The notes: generated from the sequence alone by a model not told the origin. Positions 45,015-53,169 are shown, counted from the stretch's first letter. The stretch is 63,756 bases of DNA from Actinomycetota bacterium (GCA_005888435.1 VAXO01000026.1:1-63756), one strand, 5' to 3'. Translations and numbers: made by a program.

Positions 45015-46303
45015 GCATCACCATCCAGGCGTCGCCGACCTCGGGACCGGCACCGCTACGGGTGACGTTCAGCGCGGGCGGCGCATCGTCGGCCCACTGG
45101 GACTTCGGCGACGGAACCGCCGCGGACGGCGTCGCGGTGGAGCACACCTACGCCGCGGGACGCTGGAACGCGACCGTGACGGCGCAGGCGCCCGACGGCA
45201 GCACCTCCACCCAGACCATTCCCATCACCGCGTACGGGCTCTCGCTGACAGCCCCGCGCGCGGCGCGTTACGGGCGCCCCGCCGTGTTTCGCGGGGCCGT
45301 CGCTCCCGCCGAGCGCGGGCTGACGGTGAAGCTGAGCGGACCGGGCGGCGGATCGCTCGGGTCGGTGAAGACGAACGCAAAGGGCGCGTACGCGATCAGG
45401 GCGGCCATACGGCTGCCGGGGACGTACACCGCGACCAACTCGCGCGGCTCCTCGGCGCCGGCGTCGCTGCAAGTCGTCCCAAAGCTCGTCACGAGGCTCG
45501 TCGGCAGCGGCGCGCGCGGCAGCGGCTACTTCTTCACCGCCCGCATGACGCCGGCCGCAGCAGGCGCCCTCGCGGTAAGGATCACGCGCGGCGGTGCGGC
45601 GGTCGTCGACCGCACGTTCAACGGACCGGTTCGGATCAAGCTCGACACCCACCGGTTGGCGAGTTACCGCATCCGCGTCGAGCTCATCCCCGGTGAGGGC
45701 TACCTCGCGACGGCGCGCCTGCTGCATGCGAACGTCGTCCTCCCACGGCTCGCCGTCGGCTCCCACACCACGGCTGTCGCGCAACTCGGGAACCAGCTAC
45801 GCCGGCTGCATTACGCGGCGCCCTACGGCACGAGCTTCGACGGGCGCATGCTCGACGCCGTCTACGCGTTCCAGAAGGTGCAGGGCCTGCCGCGCACCGG
45901 CGTCGTCGACCCGCGCTTCTGGCGCGCCCTGGGGAACGCCCGAACGCCCGCGCCGCGCTACAAGCAGCCGGCGACCCACCTGGAGGTGAACAAGGGCCGG
46001 CAGGTGCTCTTCGTTGTTCGCGGCTCGCGGATCGCGCTGATCGTGCCCATCTCGACGGCGGGGCTGCCGGGGAAGTTCACCCCCGTCGGGCGGTTCTCGA
46101 TCTACCGGAAGGTCGTCGGCTTCGACCCCAGCCCGCTCGGGACCCTCTACGACCCGATGTACTTCACGGGTGGCTATGCGATTCACGGCAACCCGTCCGT
46201 TCCGCCGTACCCGGCGAGCCACGGCTGCGTCCGCGTCCCCATGTGGGTCGCGCCGCATCTCTACGCCACGAATCCGTACGGCGAGACGGTGTACGTGTAC
46301 TAG
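44981..46303 (+). CDS. PKD-domain plus peptidoglycan-binding plus L,D-transpeptidase (YkuD) protein
   Basis: PKD AHWDFGDGTAADGVAVEHTYAAG; PG-binding LDAVYAFQKVQGLPRTGVVDPRFW; YkuD AIHGNPSVPPYPASHGCVRVPM. Confidence 0.88.
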   Translation: MRWGLVTTALLSITIQASPTSGPAPLRVTFSAGGASSAHWDFGDGTAADGVAVEHTYAAGRWNATVTAQAPDGSTSTQTIPITAYGLSLTAPRAARYGRPAVFRGAVAPAERGLTVKLSGPGGGSLGSVKTNAKGAYAIRAAIRLPGTYTATNSRGSSAPASLQVVPKLVTRLVGSGARGSGYFFTARMTPAAAGALAVRITRGGAAVVDRTFNGPVRIKLDTHRLASYRIRVELIPGEGYLATARLLHANVVLPRLAVGSHTTAVAQLGNQLRRLHYAAPYGTSFDGRMLDAVYAFQKVQGLPRTGVVDPRFWRALGNARTPAPRYKQPATHLEVNKGRQVLFVVRGSRIALIVPISTAGLPGKFTPVGRFSIYRKVVGFDPSPLGTLYDPMYFTGGYAIHGNPSVPPYPASHGCVRVPMWVAPHLYATNPYGETVYVY

Positions 46304-46721
46304 CGTCGCCCTGCTCCTGCTCGCCGGCTGCGGCGCCGCCAAGCGGCCGCTTGCCTATGAAGATCTGACCGCGAAGGTCGGCGGGCTCGAGTTCACGCAT
46401 CTGACCGTGGACACGTCTCGCGCCCGAGCGCAGCTGCTCGAGGTACTCGAGCGCAACAATCCCGGCGTCAAGATCGGGCTACCGCCCATCGACTACACGA
46501 ACAAGGAGACGTTCGTCGTGGCGGCGGGCCCGCGGTCGAGCACGGGTTACTCTCTGCGCGTCGTGCGCGTCTACGAACACGGAGATCACGTGCAGGTCGT
46601 GGTGCGAGAGCAGACCCCCACGCTCGGCGACCGAGTTCGCGCGCGCGTGACGTATCCGTTCCGGCTGCTCGTGCTGTCGAGTCACAAGCCCGTCCACCTG
46701 AAATGGTTGGGACGCCCATGA
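46170..46721 (+). CDS. PrcB_C-like putative lipoprotein (5' end uncertain; real start probably near 46290)
   Basis: Lipobox-like SVALLLLAGCG; KETFVVAAGPRSSTGYSLRVVRVYEHGDHVQVVVREQTP; no ATG/GTG/TTG close to the signal sequence. Confidence 0.55.
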   Translation: MAMRFTATRPFRRTRRATAASASPCGSRRISTPRIRTARRCTCTSVALLLLAGCGAAKRPLAYEDLTAKVGGLEFTHLTVDTSRARAQLLEVLERNNPGVKIGLPPIDYTNKETFVVAAGPRSSTGYSLRVVRVYEHGDHVQVVVREQTPTLGDRVRARVTYPFRLLVLSSHKPVHLKWLGRP

Positions 46722-46999
46722 CCGACGACGCGCTGATCAAGCAGCTGCGCCAGCAGATCTCCGACACGGACCGGTCGATCGTCGACGCATTCAACGCGCG
46801 GCTGCGGCTCGTCGCGCGACTGAAGAGCTACAAGGAGTCGCGCGGAATCGACTTCCTCGACCCTGAGCGCGAGGAGTGGATGCTGCAGTACCTGACGCGC
46901 GCAAACCGCGGCCCGCTCTCGCCCGACGGGTTGAAGGAACTGTTCGAGGAGGTTCTGGACCTCACGAAGCGGGAGGTCCAGCGCGGCGAGGACCCCTAG
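46718..46999 (+). CDS. Chorismate mutase (AroQ class)
   Basis: MTDDALIKQLRQQISDTDRSIVDAFNARLRLVARLKSYKESRGIDFLDPEREEWMLQYL. Confidence 0.82.
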   Translation: MTDDALIKQLRQQISDTDRSIVDAFNARLRLVARLKSYKESRGIDFLDPEREEWMLQYLTRANRGPLSPDGLKELFEEVLDLTKREVQRGEDP

Positions 47000-47502
47000 T
47001 CGTCGTCAGGGTCAACTGCGAATTCGTCGGGCGTGACCTGCTCGAGGAACTGCTTGAACTCGGAAACCTTCGACTCGATCTCCTCCTCGGTCACTTCCTC
47101 ACCCTCGAACTCGATCCCGGACTCCTCGATCACTTCGTCCGCGGCGAAGATCGGCGCTTCCGCGCGAATCGCCAGCGCGATCGCGTCGGAAGGGCGCGAG
47201 TCGATCTCGATCTCCGAGCCGTCGAGCTGCACCGTGATCTGCGCGTAGAACGTGTTCTCGCGCAACTCGGTGACCGTGATCCGGGTCACCTGCGCCCCAA
47301 GCTGCTCGAGCATGTCGGTGACGAGGTCATGCGTCATCGGCCGCGGCGTCGTCGCACTCTGCAGCTTCATCAAGATCGCCGCCGCCTCAGGGTGGCCGAT
47401 CCAGATCGGCAGAAACTTGTTGCCCTCGGACGTCTTCAGGAGGACGATCGGCTGCTTGCCGACCAGATCGAAGCTCACGCCGTAGATCTGCATCTCCTGC
47501 AT
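46996..47502 (-). CDS. Bifunctional nuclease-like protein (DUF151/BFN)
   Basis: VLLKTSEGNKFLPIWIGHPEAAAILMKLQ...RPMTHDLVTDML...DSRPSDAIALAIRAEAPIFAADEVIE. Confidence 0.92.
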   Translation of the reverse strand: MQEMQIYGVSFDLVGKQPIVLLKTSEGNKFLPIWIGHPEAAAILMKLQSATTPRPMTHDLVTDMLEQLGAQVTRITVTELRENTFYAQITVQLDGSEIEIDSRPSDAIALAIRAEAPIFAADEVIEESGIEFEGEEVTEEEIESKVSEFKQFLEQVTPDEFAVDPDDD

Positions 47503-47669
47503 CGGGCGACCTTTTCTGATGGTAGCTCAGGCCCTGCGCGTCAAACGTCACCCGTCGGCCCGTTCCAAAACCTTTAACGAAGCCGCAGGCCGCTCACAAA
47601 AGGCCGGGACGAACTGATGCGAGAGAACATTTTGCCGCGCGCCCTAGAGCGGAGTGGATAACCCCAGCC

Positions 47670-47696
47670 GCTAGCGAAAGCGCAGCTTTCGCTAGC
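47670..47696. repeat. Perfect 12-bp-stem palindrome containing the stop codon of the CBS gene
   Basis: GCTAGCGAAAGC-GCA-GCTTTCGCTAGC; CBS stop TAG (47692-47694, minus) lies in one arm; no T-tract. Confidence 0.8.
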
Positions 47697-48069
47697 GCTC
47701 CTTGAGCCGCCACTCGGCGACATCTCGGATACTGACGATGCCGACGGCCCGCTCGCCCGAGACGACCGGAATGTGACGGAAGCCGCGTTCGATCATCGTC
47801 TCGCCCGCCTCCTCGACCGAGGCGTCCTCGGTCATGGTCACGGGGTCGGGCGTCATCCACTCCCGCACGCGCGCTTCGCTCGAGTGCACGCGGCCTGCGA
47901 CCGCGCGCATGAGGTCGCGCTCGGTGAAGATCCCGATCATCCGGCCGAAGTCGGAGACGACGACGGCGCCCACGCCGAGGCTCGTCATCTTCTCGGCAGC
48001 CTCGCCGATCGTGTCGGACGGCTCGACCGTCAAGACGTCCGTGGTCATCACCTCGCGCAACGTTGCCAT
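47692..48069 (-). CDS. Two-CBS-domain protein
   Basis: MATLREVMTTDVLTVEPSDTIGEAAEKM...VREWMTPDPVTMTEDASVEEAGETMIERGFRHIPVV. Confidence 0.92.
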   Translation of the reverse strand: MATLREVMTTDVLTVEPSDTIGEAAEKMTSLGVGAVVVSDFGRMIGIFTERDLMRAVAGRVHSSEARVREWMTPDPVTMTEDASVEEAGETMIERGFRHIPVVSGERAVGIVSIRDVAEWRLKER

Positions 48070-48189
48070 GGCGGCGAGCATATAACCGCCGCGAGCGCCG
48101 GCTTAGCCGGCGTTCGCCACAGACGCTCTACGAAGCAAAGTCCGAAGGAAATCATCATGGCGCGAAGCGCCGGATTTCCTCCGGCTAAA

Positions 48190-48263
48190 TGGGCGATCGT
48201 GGATTCGAACCACGGACCTCCGCCTTATCAGAGCGGCGCTCTAACCAACTGAGCTAATCGCCC
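48190..48263 (-). tRNA. tRNA-Ile (GAT)
   Basis: Reverse complement GGGCGATTAGCTCAGTTGGTTAGAGCGCCGCTCTGATAAGGCGGAGGTCCGTGGTTCGAATCCACGATCGCCCA; anticodon GAT. Confidence 0.96.
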
Positions 48264-48288
48264 GCGAGGGCCCGAAGTGTAGCCGGGG

Positions 48289-48540
48289 CTAATGCAGCCG
48301 GTCTGTGCACTGGAGGTAGTCCTCGACGGCGAGTAGGAAGGTGTTGTCCTCCGCGAGCTCGCGGAGCGTCCCCTTCGTCTCGTCGTCCAGATCCTCGTCG
48401 CGCGCCAACTCGGTCAGGAAGTTGCCCATCTGACCGTCACGGGACAGCGCGGCCATGCGGAGGAAGATCCGCTTCGCCTCGTCGTCCTGCGAGATCGCCT
48501 CCAGGGATTCGATGTCGTGATTGAGCCACAGACCCAGCAT
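48289..48540 (-). CDS. Small acidic helical protein of unknown function downstream of parB
   Basis: 83 aa MLGLWLNHDIESLEAISQDDEAKRIFLRMAALSRDGQMGNFLTELARDEDLDDETKGTLRELAEDNTFLLAVEDYLQCTDRLH; no antisense competitor listed. Confidence 0.6.
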   Translation of the reverse strand: MLGLWLNHDIESLEAISQDDEAKRIFLRMAALSRDGQMGNFLTELARDEDLDDETKGTLRELAEDNTFLLAVEDYLQCTDRLH

Positions 48541-48579
48541 CTCACCGGTTAAACGTGGCGAGAGCCGAGGGAGATACGG

Positions 48580-49428
48580 CTAGGGTGCCGCGCGCTCCAG
48601 AGCTTCGGCGAGCTCTTCGAGCTCCGTCTCGTCGGCGAAGGAGATCTCTAGCCGATTGGACACGACGCGGCTCGAGAACCCCGTGATGCGATCGGCGGCC
48701 TGCTTCGCCCGCGCGACGAGATGGGGATCGAGCTTCGCCTGTTGACGTCGCTGCTTCGTCTTCGCTCCGGCCCAGCGCGCGGCGCGCTCGGCCGCGCGCA
48801 CCGACATTCCCTTCTGCACGATCTTGCGCGCCAGTGCGCGCCGGCCTTCGTGATCGGGCACCGCGAGCACTGCCCGCGCGTGGCCCTCCGTCAGCTGCCC
48901 CCGCTCGAGCATCTTCAGCACGTCCTCGGGCAGCTCGAGCAGCCGCACCCGGTTCGAGACGGCGGGCTTCGACTTGCCGACCTGCTCCGCCAGCTCGCCG
49001 AGCGAGAGCCCGAACTCGTCGAGCACGACGGCGAACGCGCGCGCCTCCTCGACGGGCGACAGATCCTCCCGGGCGATGTTCTCGACGAGGCCGAGCAGGA
49101 GCGAATCCCGGTCATCCGCCTCGCGCACGACAGCAGGAACGGTCTTCAACTTCGCATCGCGAGCCGCCCGCCAGCGGCGCTCGCCGGCAATCAGCTCGTA
49201 GCCGCCCGCCACGCGCGGCCGGACGAGTACCGGCTGCACGACGCCCTGGGAGCGCACCGAGTCCGCGAGCCCTGCGCCTGCATCGGAGTCGAACTTGCGG
49301 CGCGGCTGCCGCGGGTTGGGATGGATTGAGTCGACCGGCAGCTCCGCAAGGTCTGTCGGCCCGGCCCCGCCGAGCAGGACTTCCAGCCCGCGGCCAAGAC
49401 CGCGTCGTTGTTCAGGCGCGCTCGACAA
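48580..49428 (-). CDS. parB: Chromosome-partitioning protein ParB
   Basis: TTG start; RGLGRGLEVLLGG, ELIAGERRWRAARDAKLKTVPAVVRE, LVENIAREDLSPVEEARAF. Confidence 0.94.
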   Translation of the reverse strand: MSSAPEQRRGLGRGLEVLLGGAGPTDLAELPVDSIHPNPRQPRRKFDSDAGAGLADSVRSQGVVQPVLVRPRVAGGYELIAGERRWRAARDAKLKTVPAVVREADDRDSLLLGLVENIAREDLSPVEEARAFAVVLDEFGLSLGELAEQVGKSKPAVSNRVRLLELPEDVLKMLERGQLTEGHARAVLAVPDHEGRRALARKIVQKGMSVRAAERAARWAGAKTKQRRQQAKLDPHLVARAKQAADRITGFSSRVVSNRLEISFADETELEELAEALERAAP

Positions 49429-50164
49429 GTTCCATCGCCACCTTCCAGTAGGCGTCCGCGCCGCGCGAGCGGCGGTCGTAGGCAATCGCAGGAAGGCCGT
49501 GACTCGGCGCCTCCGCCAGCCGGACCGACCGCGGCACGGTCGTCGCAAACACGAGATCGCCGAAGTGCTTCCGCACCTCCGCCTCAACGTCGGCTGACAG
49601 CCGCGTTCGCCCGTCCACCATCGTCAGCAGCACGCCGCCGACCGCAAGCCGCGGGTTGAGGCGCATCTTCACCAGGTTGATCGAGTGAACGAGCTGCGAC
49701 AGTCCCTCGAGCGCGTAGTACTCGGCCTGCACCGGAATCAGCACGCGATCCGCTGCGGCAAGCGCGTTGACCGTTAGCGGCCCGAACGAGGGCGGGCAGT
49801 CGAGAAACACGAACGAGTACTGCTCGACGCCCGCTGCAAGAGCATGCCGAAGGTACGTCTCGCCCTCCCCGTGTCGCGTCAGCTCGACGGTCGCACCCGC
49901 CAGCTCCGGCTTCGCCGGAACGAGGTGCAGGTTGGGGAAGCGCGTCGGCTTCGCGAGCTCGCCCAGCGGCGCGCCGTCGAGCAAGTCGTACGTCGATGTC
50001 CCGTTTGCGTGCTCGCCCAGCCCGGACGTCGCGTTCGCCTGCGGATCGAGGTCGATCACGAGCGCGCGCTCGCCGGCCTCGGCAAGGCAGGCCGCGAGGT
50101 TGATGGCGGTTGTCGTCTTGCCGACTCCGCCCTTCTGGTTCGCGAGTGCGTAGACCCTGGCCAC
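49412..50164 (-). CDS. parA: Chromosome-partitioning ATPase ParA
   Basis: GTG start; ARVYALANQKGGVGKTTTAINLAACLAEAGERALVIDLDPQANATSGLG. Confidence 0.95.
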   Translation of the reverse strand: MARVYALANQKGGVGKTTTAINLAACLAEAGERALVIDLDPQANATSGLGEHANGTSTYDLLDGAPLGELAKPTRFPNLHLVPAKPELAGATVELTRHGEGETYLRHALAAGVEQYSFVFLDCPPSFGPLTVNALAAADRVLIPVQAEYYALEGLSQLVHSINLVKMRLNPRLAVGGVLLTMVDGRTRLSADVEAEVRKHFGDLVFATTVPRSVRLAEAPSHGLPAIAYDRRSRGADAYWKVAMELVERA

Positions 50165-50177
50165 GCCGCCAGAGTAC

Positions 50178-50792
50178 TCAGGCCAACGGACGCTTACGCG
50201 CGACTCCGGTCCGCCGCGGAAAGCCGGCAGGCGTCGGTCGCACTTTGCGCAAGACGAGCAGCCCCGCATGCTCGTCGGACAGCTCTCCGCCGACCTGCTC
50301 GGCAGCGCGCGCGACCCGTTCGACGTCTGCCGTCTCGCCGATCCACAGCACCACAGCGCCGCCCTCACGGACCAGCGGCAGACACCACTCCGCTGCGACC
50401 GGCGGCGGCGCGAGCGCCTTCGCGACGGCGACGCCGAACCGGTCCGTCGCCTGCTCCTCGGCGCGCCCGCGGACGACACGCGCGTTCGGCGGCGCCCACT
50501 CTCGCAGGAAGTCGCACTTGCGCCCGTTTGCTTCGAGGAGCGTCACGTCACGGTCGGGCAACGAGGCTGCAAGCGGGATGCCGGGCGCGCCGGCGCCGGA
50601 GCCCACATCGACGATTGGCCCTTCGAAACGCGACACGAGGTCGACTCCGCGCAGCGAATCCTGCAACAAGGCGCGTCGCGCCTCGGCGACGTCGCCGATC
50701 GCGGTCAGACCCGAAGTTGCAACGACGGCGCGCAGCCAGTCGTCAAGCAACGGGCCGTATGACGACGAAGCGGTTCGGCTCGGTGCCCTCAC
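50178..50792 (-). CDS. rsmG: 16S rRNA (guanine-N7) methyltransferase RsmG
   Basis: LQDSLRGVDLV...IVDVGSGAGAPGIPLAASLPDRDVTLLEANGRKCDFL; canonical locus. Confidence 0.9.
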   Translation of the reverse strand: MRAPSRTASSSYGPLLDDWLRAVVATSGLTAIGDVAEARRALLQDSLRGVDLVSRFEGPIVDVGSGAGAPGIPLAASLPDRDVTLLEANGRKCDFLREWAPPNARVVRGRAEEQATDRFGVAVAKALAPPPVAAEWCLPLVREGGAVVLWIGETADVERVARAAEQVGGELSDEHAGLLVLRKVRPTPAGFPRRTGVARKRPLA

Positions 50793-51429
50793 TCGTCGTC
50801 TCGACCCCGTCGAACTCCTTCAGCCGGATATGCACGACCTTGCGCTCCACTGCGGTCATCGGGTCCAACTCGACCGCATCGCCGTCCGCGAGCGCGCGCT
50901 CCGCGGAGCGAACAGCGAGAGCCTCGAGCGAGGCACGCCGGCGCGCGCGGTAGCCCGCAGCGTCGACGACAACCTCCTTGCGCTCGTCGTCGTGGCCGCG
51001 GTACATGGCGGCGTTCGCGAGGTACTGGATCGCGTCGATCGTTTGGCCGTGCCGGCCGATCAGCATCCCAAGGTCCGGCCCTGTGCAAGAGAGAGTGATC
51101 GTCTCGTCACCTTCCTCGACGTCGACCAGCGCGTTCACCCCGATTCCCTCGACGATGCGCTGAACGAGCTCGCGCGCTTCAGCTGCGAGATCGCTCTCGT
51201 CCGCCGGCGCCACGACCGGCGAGGCTGCGGCCGTCGTATCCGCCGACACCGTTGCGATCACGCGCGCGGGCGTGAACCCGACGCCGAGCAGACCCCGCTC
51301 GCCCTCCGACACGACCTGGAAGCGAACAGCCGACTTGTCGAGCCCCGGCCGTTGCCGCTCGAGCTCCCGCAGCGCTGCCCACTTGGCCTCGCCGACCGTC
51401 TCCCCGGTCGCCTCGACCTGAACCTCCAT
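50743..51429 (-). CDS. jag: Jag/KhpB RNA-binding protein (Jag_N-KH-R3H)
   Basis: MEVQVEATGETVGEAKWAALRELERQRPGLDKSAVRFQVVSEGERGLLGVGFTPARVIATV; KH GMLIGRHGQTIDAIQYLAN; R3H. Confidence 0.92.
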   Translation of the reverse strand: MEVQVEATGETVGEAKWAALRELERQRPGLDKSAVRFQVVSEGERGLLGVGFTPARVIATVSADTTAAASPVVAPADESDLAAEARELVQRIVEGIGVNALVDVEEGDETITLSCTGPDLGMLIGRHGQTIDAIQYLANAAMYRGHDDERKEVVVDAAGYRARRRASLEALAVRSAERALADGDAVELDPMTAVERKVVHIRLKEFDGVETTSEGTEPNRFVVIRPVA

Positions 51430-52253
51430 CAGCGTCGCGCCTTCTTCTTCCGTCTCACCTGGCGGGGCTGGCCGCTGGGCTTCGGCTCCGGCGGCTCGGC
51501 CGGCGCGCCGCCGTCCGGAGAGTCCTTCGGCGGCGTGCGCGAGGAGCGCTTGGGCCCGCCCCCACCGCCACCGCCGCCGGGCGGACCAACCTTCGGGATC
51601 AGCCGGCGCGTGATCAGCCCCTGCCCGACCGTCCACAGGTTCGTCGTCATCCAGTAGAGGACAAGGCCGGCCGGGAAGCGCGCGATCACGAAGATGAACG
51701 CGAACGGGAGGACGTACATGATGATCCGCTGCGACTGCTGCATCGAGCCGGACATGAAGTACGTCGAAGCCAGCTGGCTCGTCACGTAGACCGCCAGGAG
51801 GATGTAGCCGGACCAGTGGCTCGTCACGTGCGCGGCGATGCTCGGCACGAAGTGCAGCCACGACAGATTGCCGGCCGGCGGGTGCTTCGCGAAGTTCCGC
51901 AGGGTGTAGTAGAGGCCGATGAAGATCGGGAACTGCGCGACCAGTGGCAGGCACGACGAGGCCGGGTTGATGTTGTTCTCCTTGTAGAACTTCATCAGCT
52001 CTTCGTTGAGCTTCTGGCGGTCGCCCTTGTACTTGCGCTGGAGCTCCTTCATCTGCGGCGCGTGGGCCTGCATGTTCTGCATCGAGTGGATCTGCTTGAC
52101 CGTCAGCGGGACGAGCAGCATCCGCACGAGCAGCGTCAGCGCGACGATCGACCACGCCCACGTGAACCCGATCGAGTGGATCCCATTGAGGATGTGCCGG
52201 AGCAGGTGCTCGAGCGGCTGCAACAGGTAGAGCAGCGACAGCAGCATCGTCAT
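51429..52253 (-). CDS. yidC: Membrane protein insertase YidC
   Basis: WAWSIVALTLLVRMLLVPLTVKQIHSMQNMQAHAPQMKELQRKYKGDRQKLNEELMKFYKENNINPASSCLPLVAQFPIFIGLYYTLR; basic tail. Confidence 0.95.
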   Translation of the reverse strand: MTMLLSLLYLLQPLEHLLRHILNGIHSIGFTWAWSIVALTLLVRMLLVPLTVKQIHSMQNMQAHAPQMKELQRKYKGDRQKLNEELMKFYKENNINPASSCLPLVAQFPIFIGLYYTLRNFAKHPPAGNLSWLHFVPSIAAHVTSHWSGYILLAVYVTSQLASTYFMSGSMQQSQRIIMYVLPFAFIFVIARFPAGLVLYWMTTNLWTVGQGLITRRLIPKVGPPGGGGGGGGPKRSSRTPPKDSPDGGAPAEPPEPKPSGQPRQVRRKKKARR

Positions 52254-52480
52254 GTGAACACCTGCTGGTCGTGCGCGTAGTCGACGCCGCCGCGGCTCCA
52301 CGGATTGCAGCGCAGTAGCCGCCACGCGGCGAGCACTGTCCCCTTGAAGAGGCCGAACTCCTTGTACGCGTCGATGGCGTACTCCGAGCAGGACGGATGG
52401 TACTTGCAGCTTCCGGCACCGAGGAAGGGTTTCAGCGTCAGGCGATATCCCCAGATCAGCGCGACGCCGAGATACCTCAC
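52250..52480 (-). CDS. yidD: Membrane protein insertion efficiency factor YidD
   Basis: GTG start; GYRLTLKPFLGAGSCKYHPSCSEYAIDAYKEFGLFKGTVLAAWRLLRCNPWSRGGVD. Confidence 0.94.
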   Translation of the reverse strand: MRYLGVALIWGYRLTLKPFLGAGSCKYHPSCSEYAIDAYKEFGLFKGTVLAAWRLLRCNPWSRGGVDYAHDQQVFT

Positions 52481-52519
52481 GATGCGCGCTCCGACTCCGG
52501 CGCTGTCGGTCGGCTGCAC

Positions 52520-52577
52520 AGACGGACCTGCGAGCAAGCTCGCCCCCCTGGAGGTCGGCAGCGCAGGCGGCGCCTCA
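52520..52577 (-). repeat. Two-hairpin repeat element; supplies the TGA stop of rnpA
   Basis: Reverse strand TGAGGCGCCGCCTGCGCTGCCGACCTCCAGGGGGGCGAGCTTGCTCGCAGGTCCGTC; stem GCGAGC/GCTCGC. Confidence 0.75.
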
Positions 52578-52922
52578 CGCGGCCGCCTTCCCGAGCACCT
52601 CGTCCACGCGCTCGCCGAGCCACTCGAACCCGTTCGCTGCAATAGCCTCCGACAGGCCCGGCTTGGCGATCAGCACGTAGTCGCGGCCGCCGGGAACGTC
52701 CCCGAGTCGTGCGCGCCACACCTCGCGCAGCTGCCGCTTGATCTTGTTACGGGCGACTGCATTGCCGGCCGCCCTCGGCACGGCCAGGCCGAGGCGCGGC
52801 TCGCCGGGCTCCTCCTCGCGGTCGAACCAGTACATGACCAGGAACCGCGTGGACGTCGATCGGCCCTGCCGGTAGACGGCGTCGAAGTCTCGCGAACGAG
52901 ACAAGCGGTGCCGGCGTTGCAC
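52575..52922 (-). CDS. rnpA: Ribonuclease P protein component
   Basis: HRLSRSRDFDAVYRQGRS...RLGLAVPRAAGNAVARNKIKRQLREVWRAR. Confidence 0.94.
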   Translation of the reverse strand: MQRRHRLSRSRDFDAVYRQGRSTSTRFLVMYWFDREEEPGEPRLGLAVPRAAGNAVARNKIKRQLREVWRARLGDVPGGRDYVLIAKPGLSEAIAANGFEWLGERVDEVLGKAAA

Positions 52923-52926
52923 GGAC

Positions 52927-52987
52927 TAAGGCGTCGCTCGCGACGCCGACATCAGGCCGAGCGGGCTTTGCCTGCTCGACCGTCGGA
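52927..52987 (+). repeat. Two-hairpin repeat element abutting the rnpA start
   Basis: TAAGGCGTCGCTCGCGACGCCGACATCAGGCCGAGCGGGCTTTGCCTGCTCGACCGTCGG; stems GGCGTCG/CGACGCC and CGAGC..GC/GC..GCTCG. Confidence 0.8.
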
Positions 52988-53034
52988 AATCGCCGGCCGA
53001 CACGATTGAAGTAACCACTATGGCTTGAACCAGC

Positions 53035-53169
53035 CTACGCGGAAAGACGCTTTCGGCCCCTCGCGCGGCGGCGCTTCAGGATCGCGCGACCCGCACGCGT
53101 GGACATGCGGGCACGAAACCCGTGGCGACGCTTCCGCCGGCGCACGTTGGGCTGATACGTCCGTTTCAC
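53035..53169 (-). CDS. rpmH: 50S ribosomal protein L34
   Basis: GTG start; [44 protein letters not shown]. Confidence 0.96.
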   Translation of the reverse strand: MKRTYQPNVRRRKRRHGFRARMSTRAGRAILKRRRARGRKRLSA

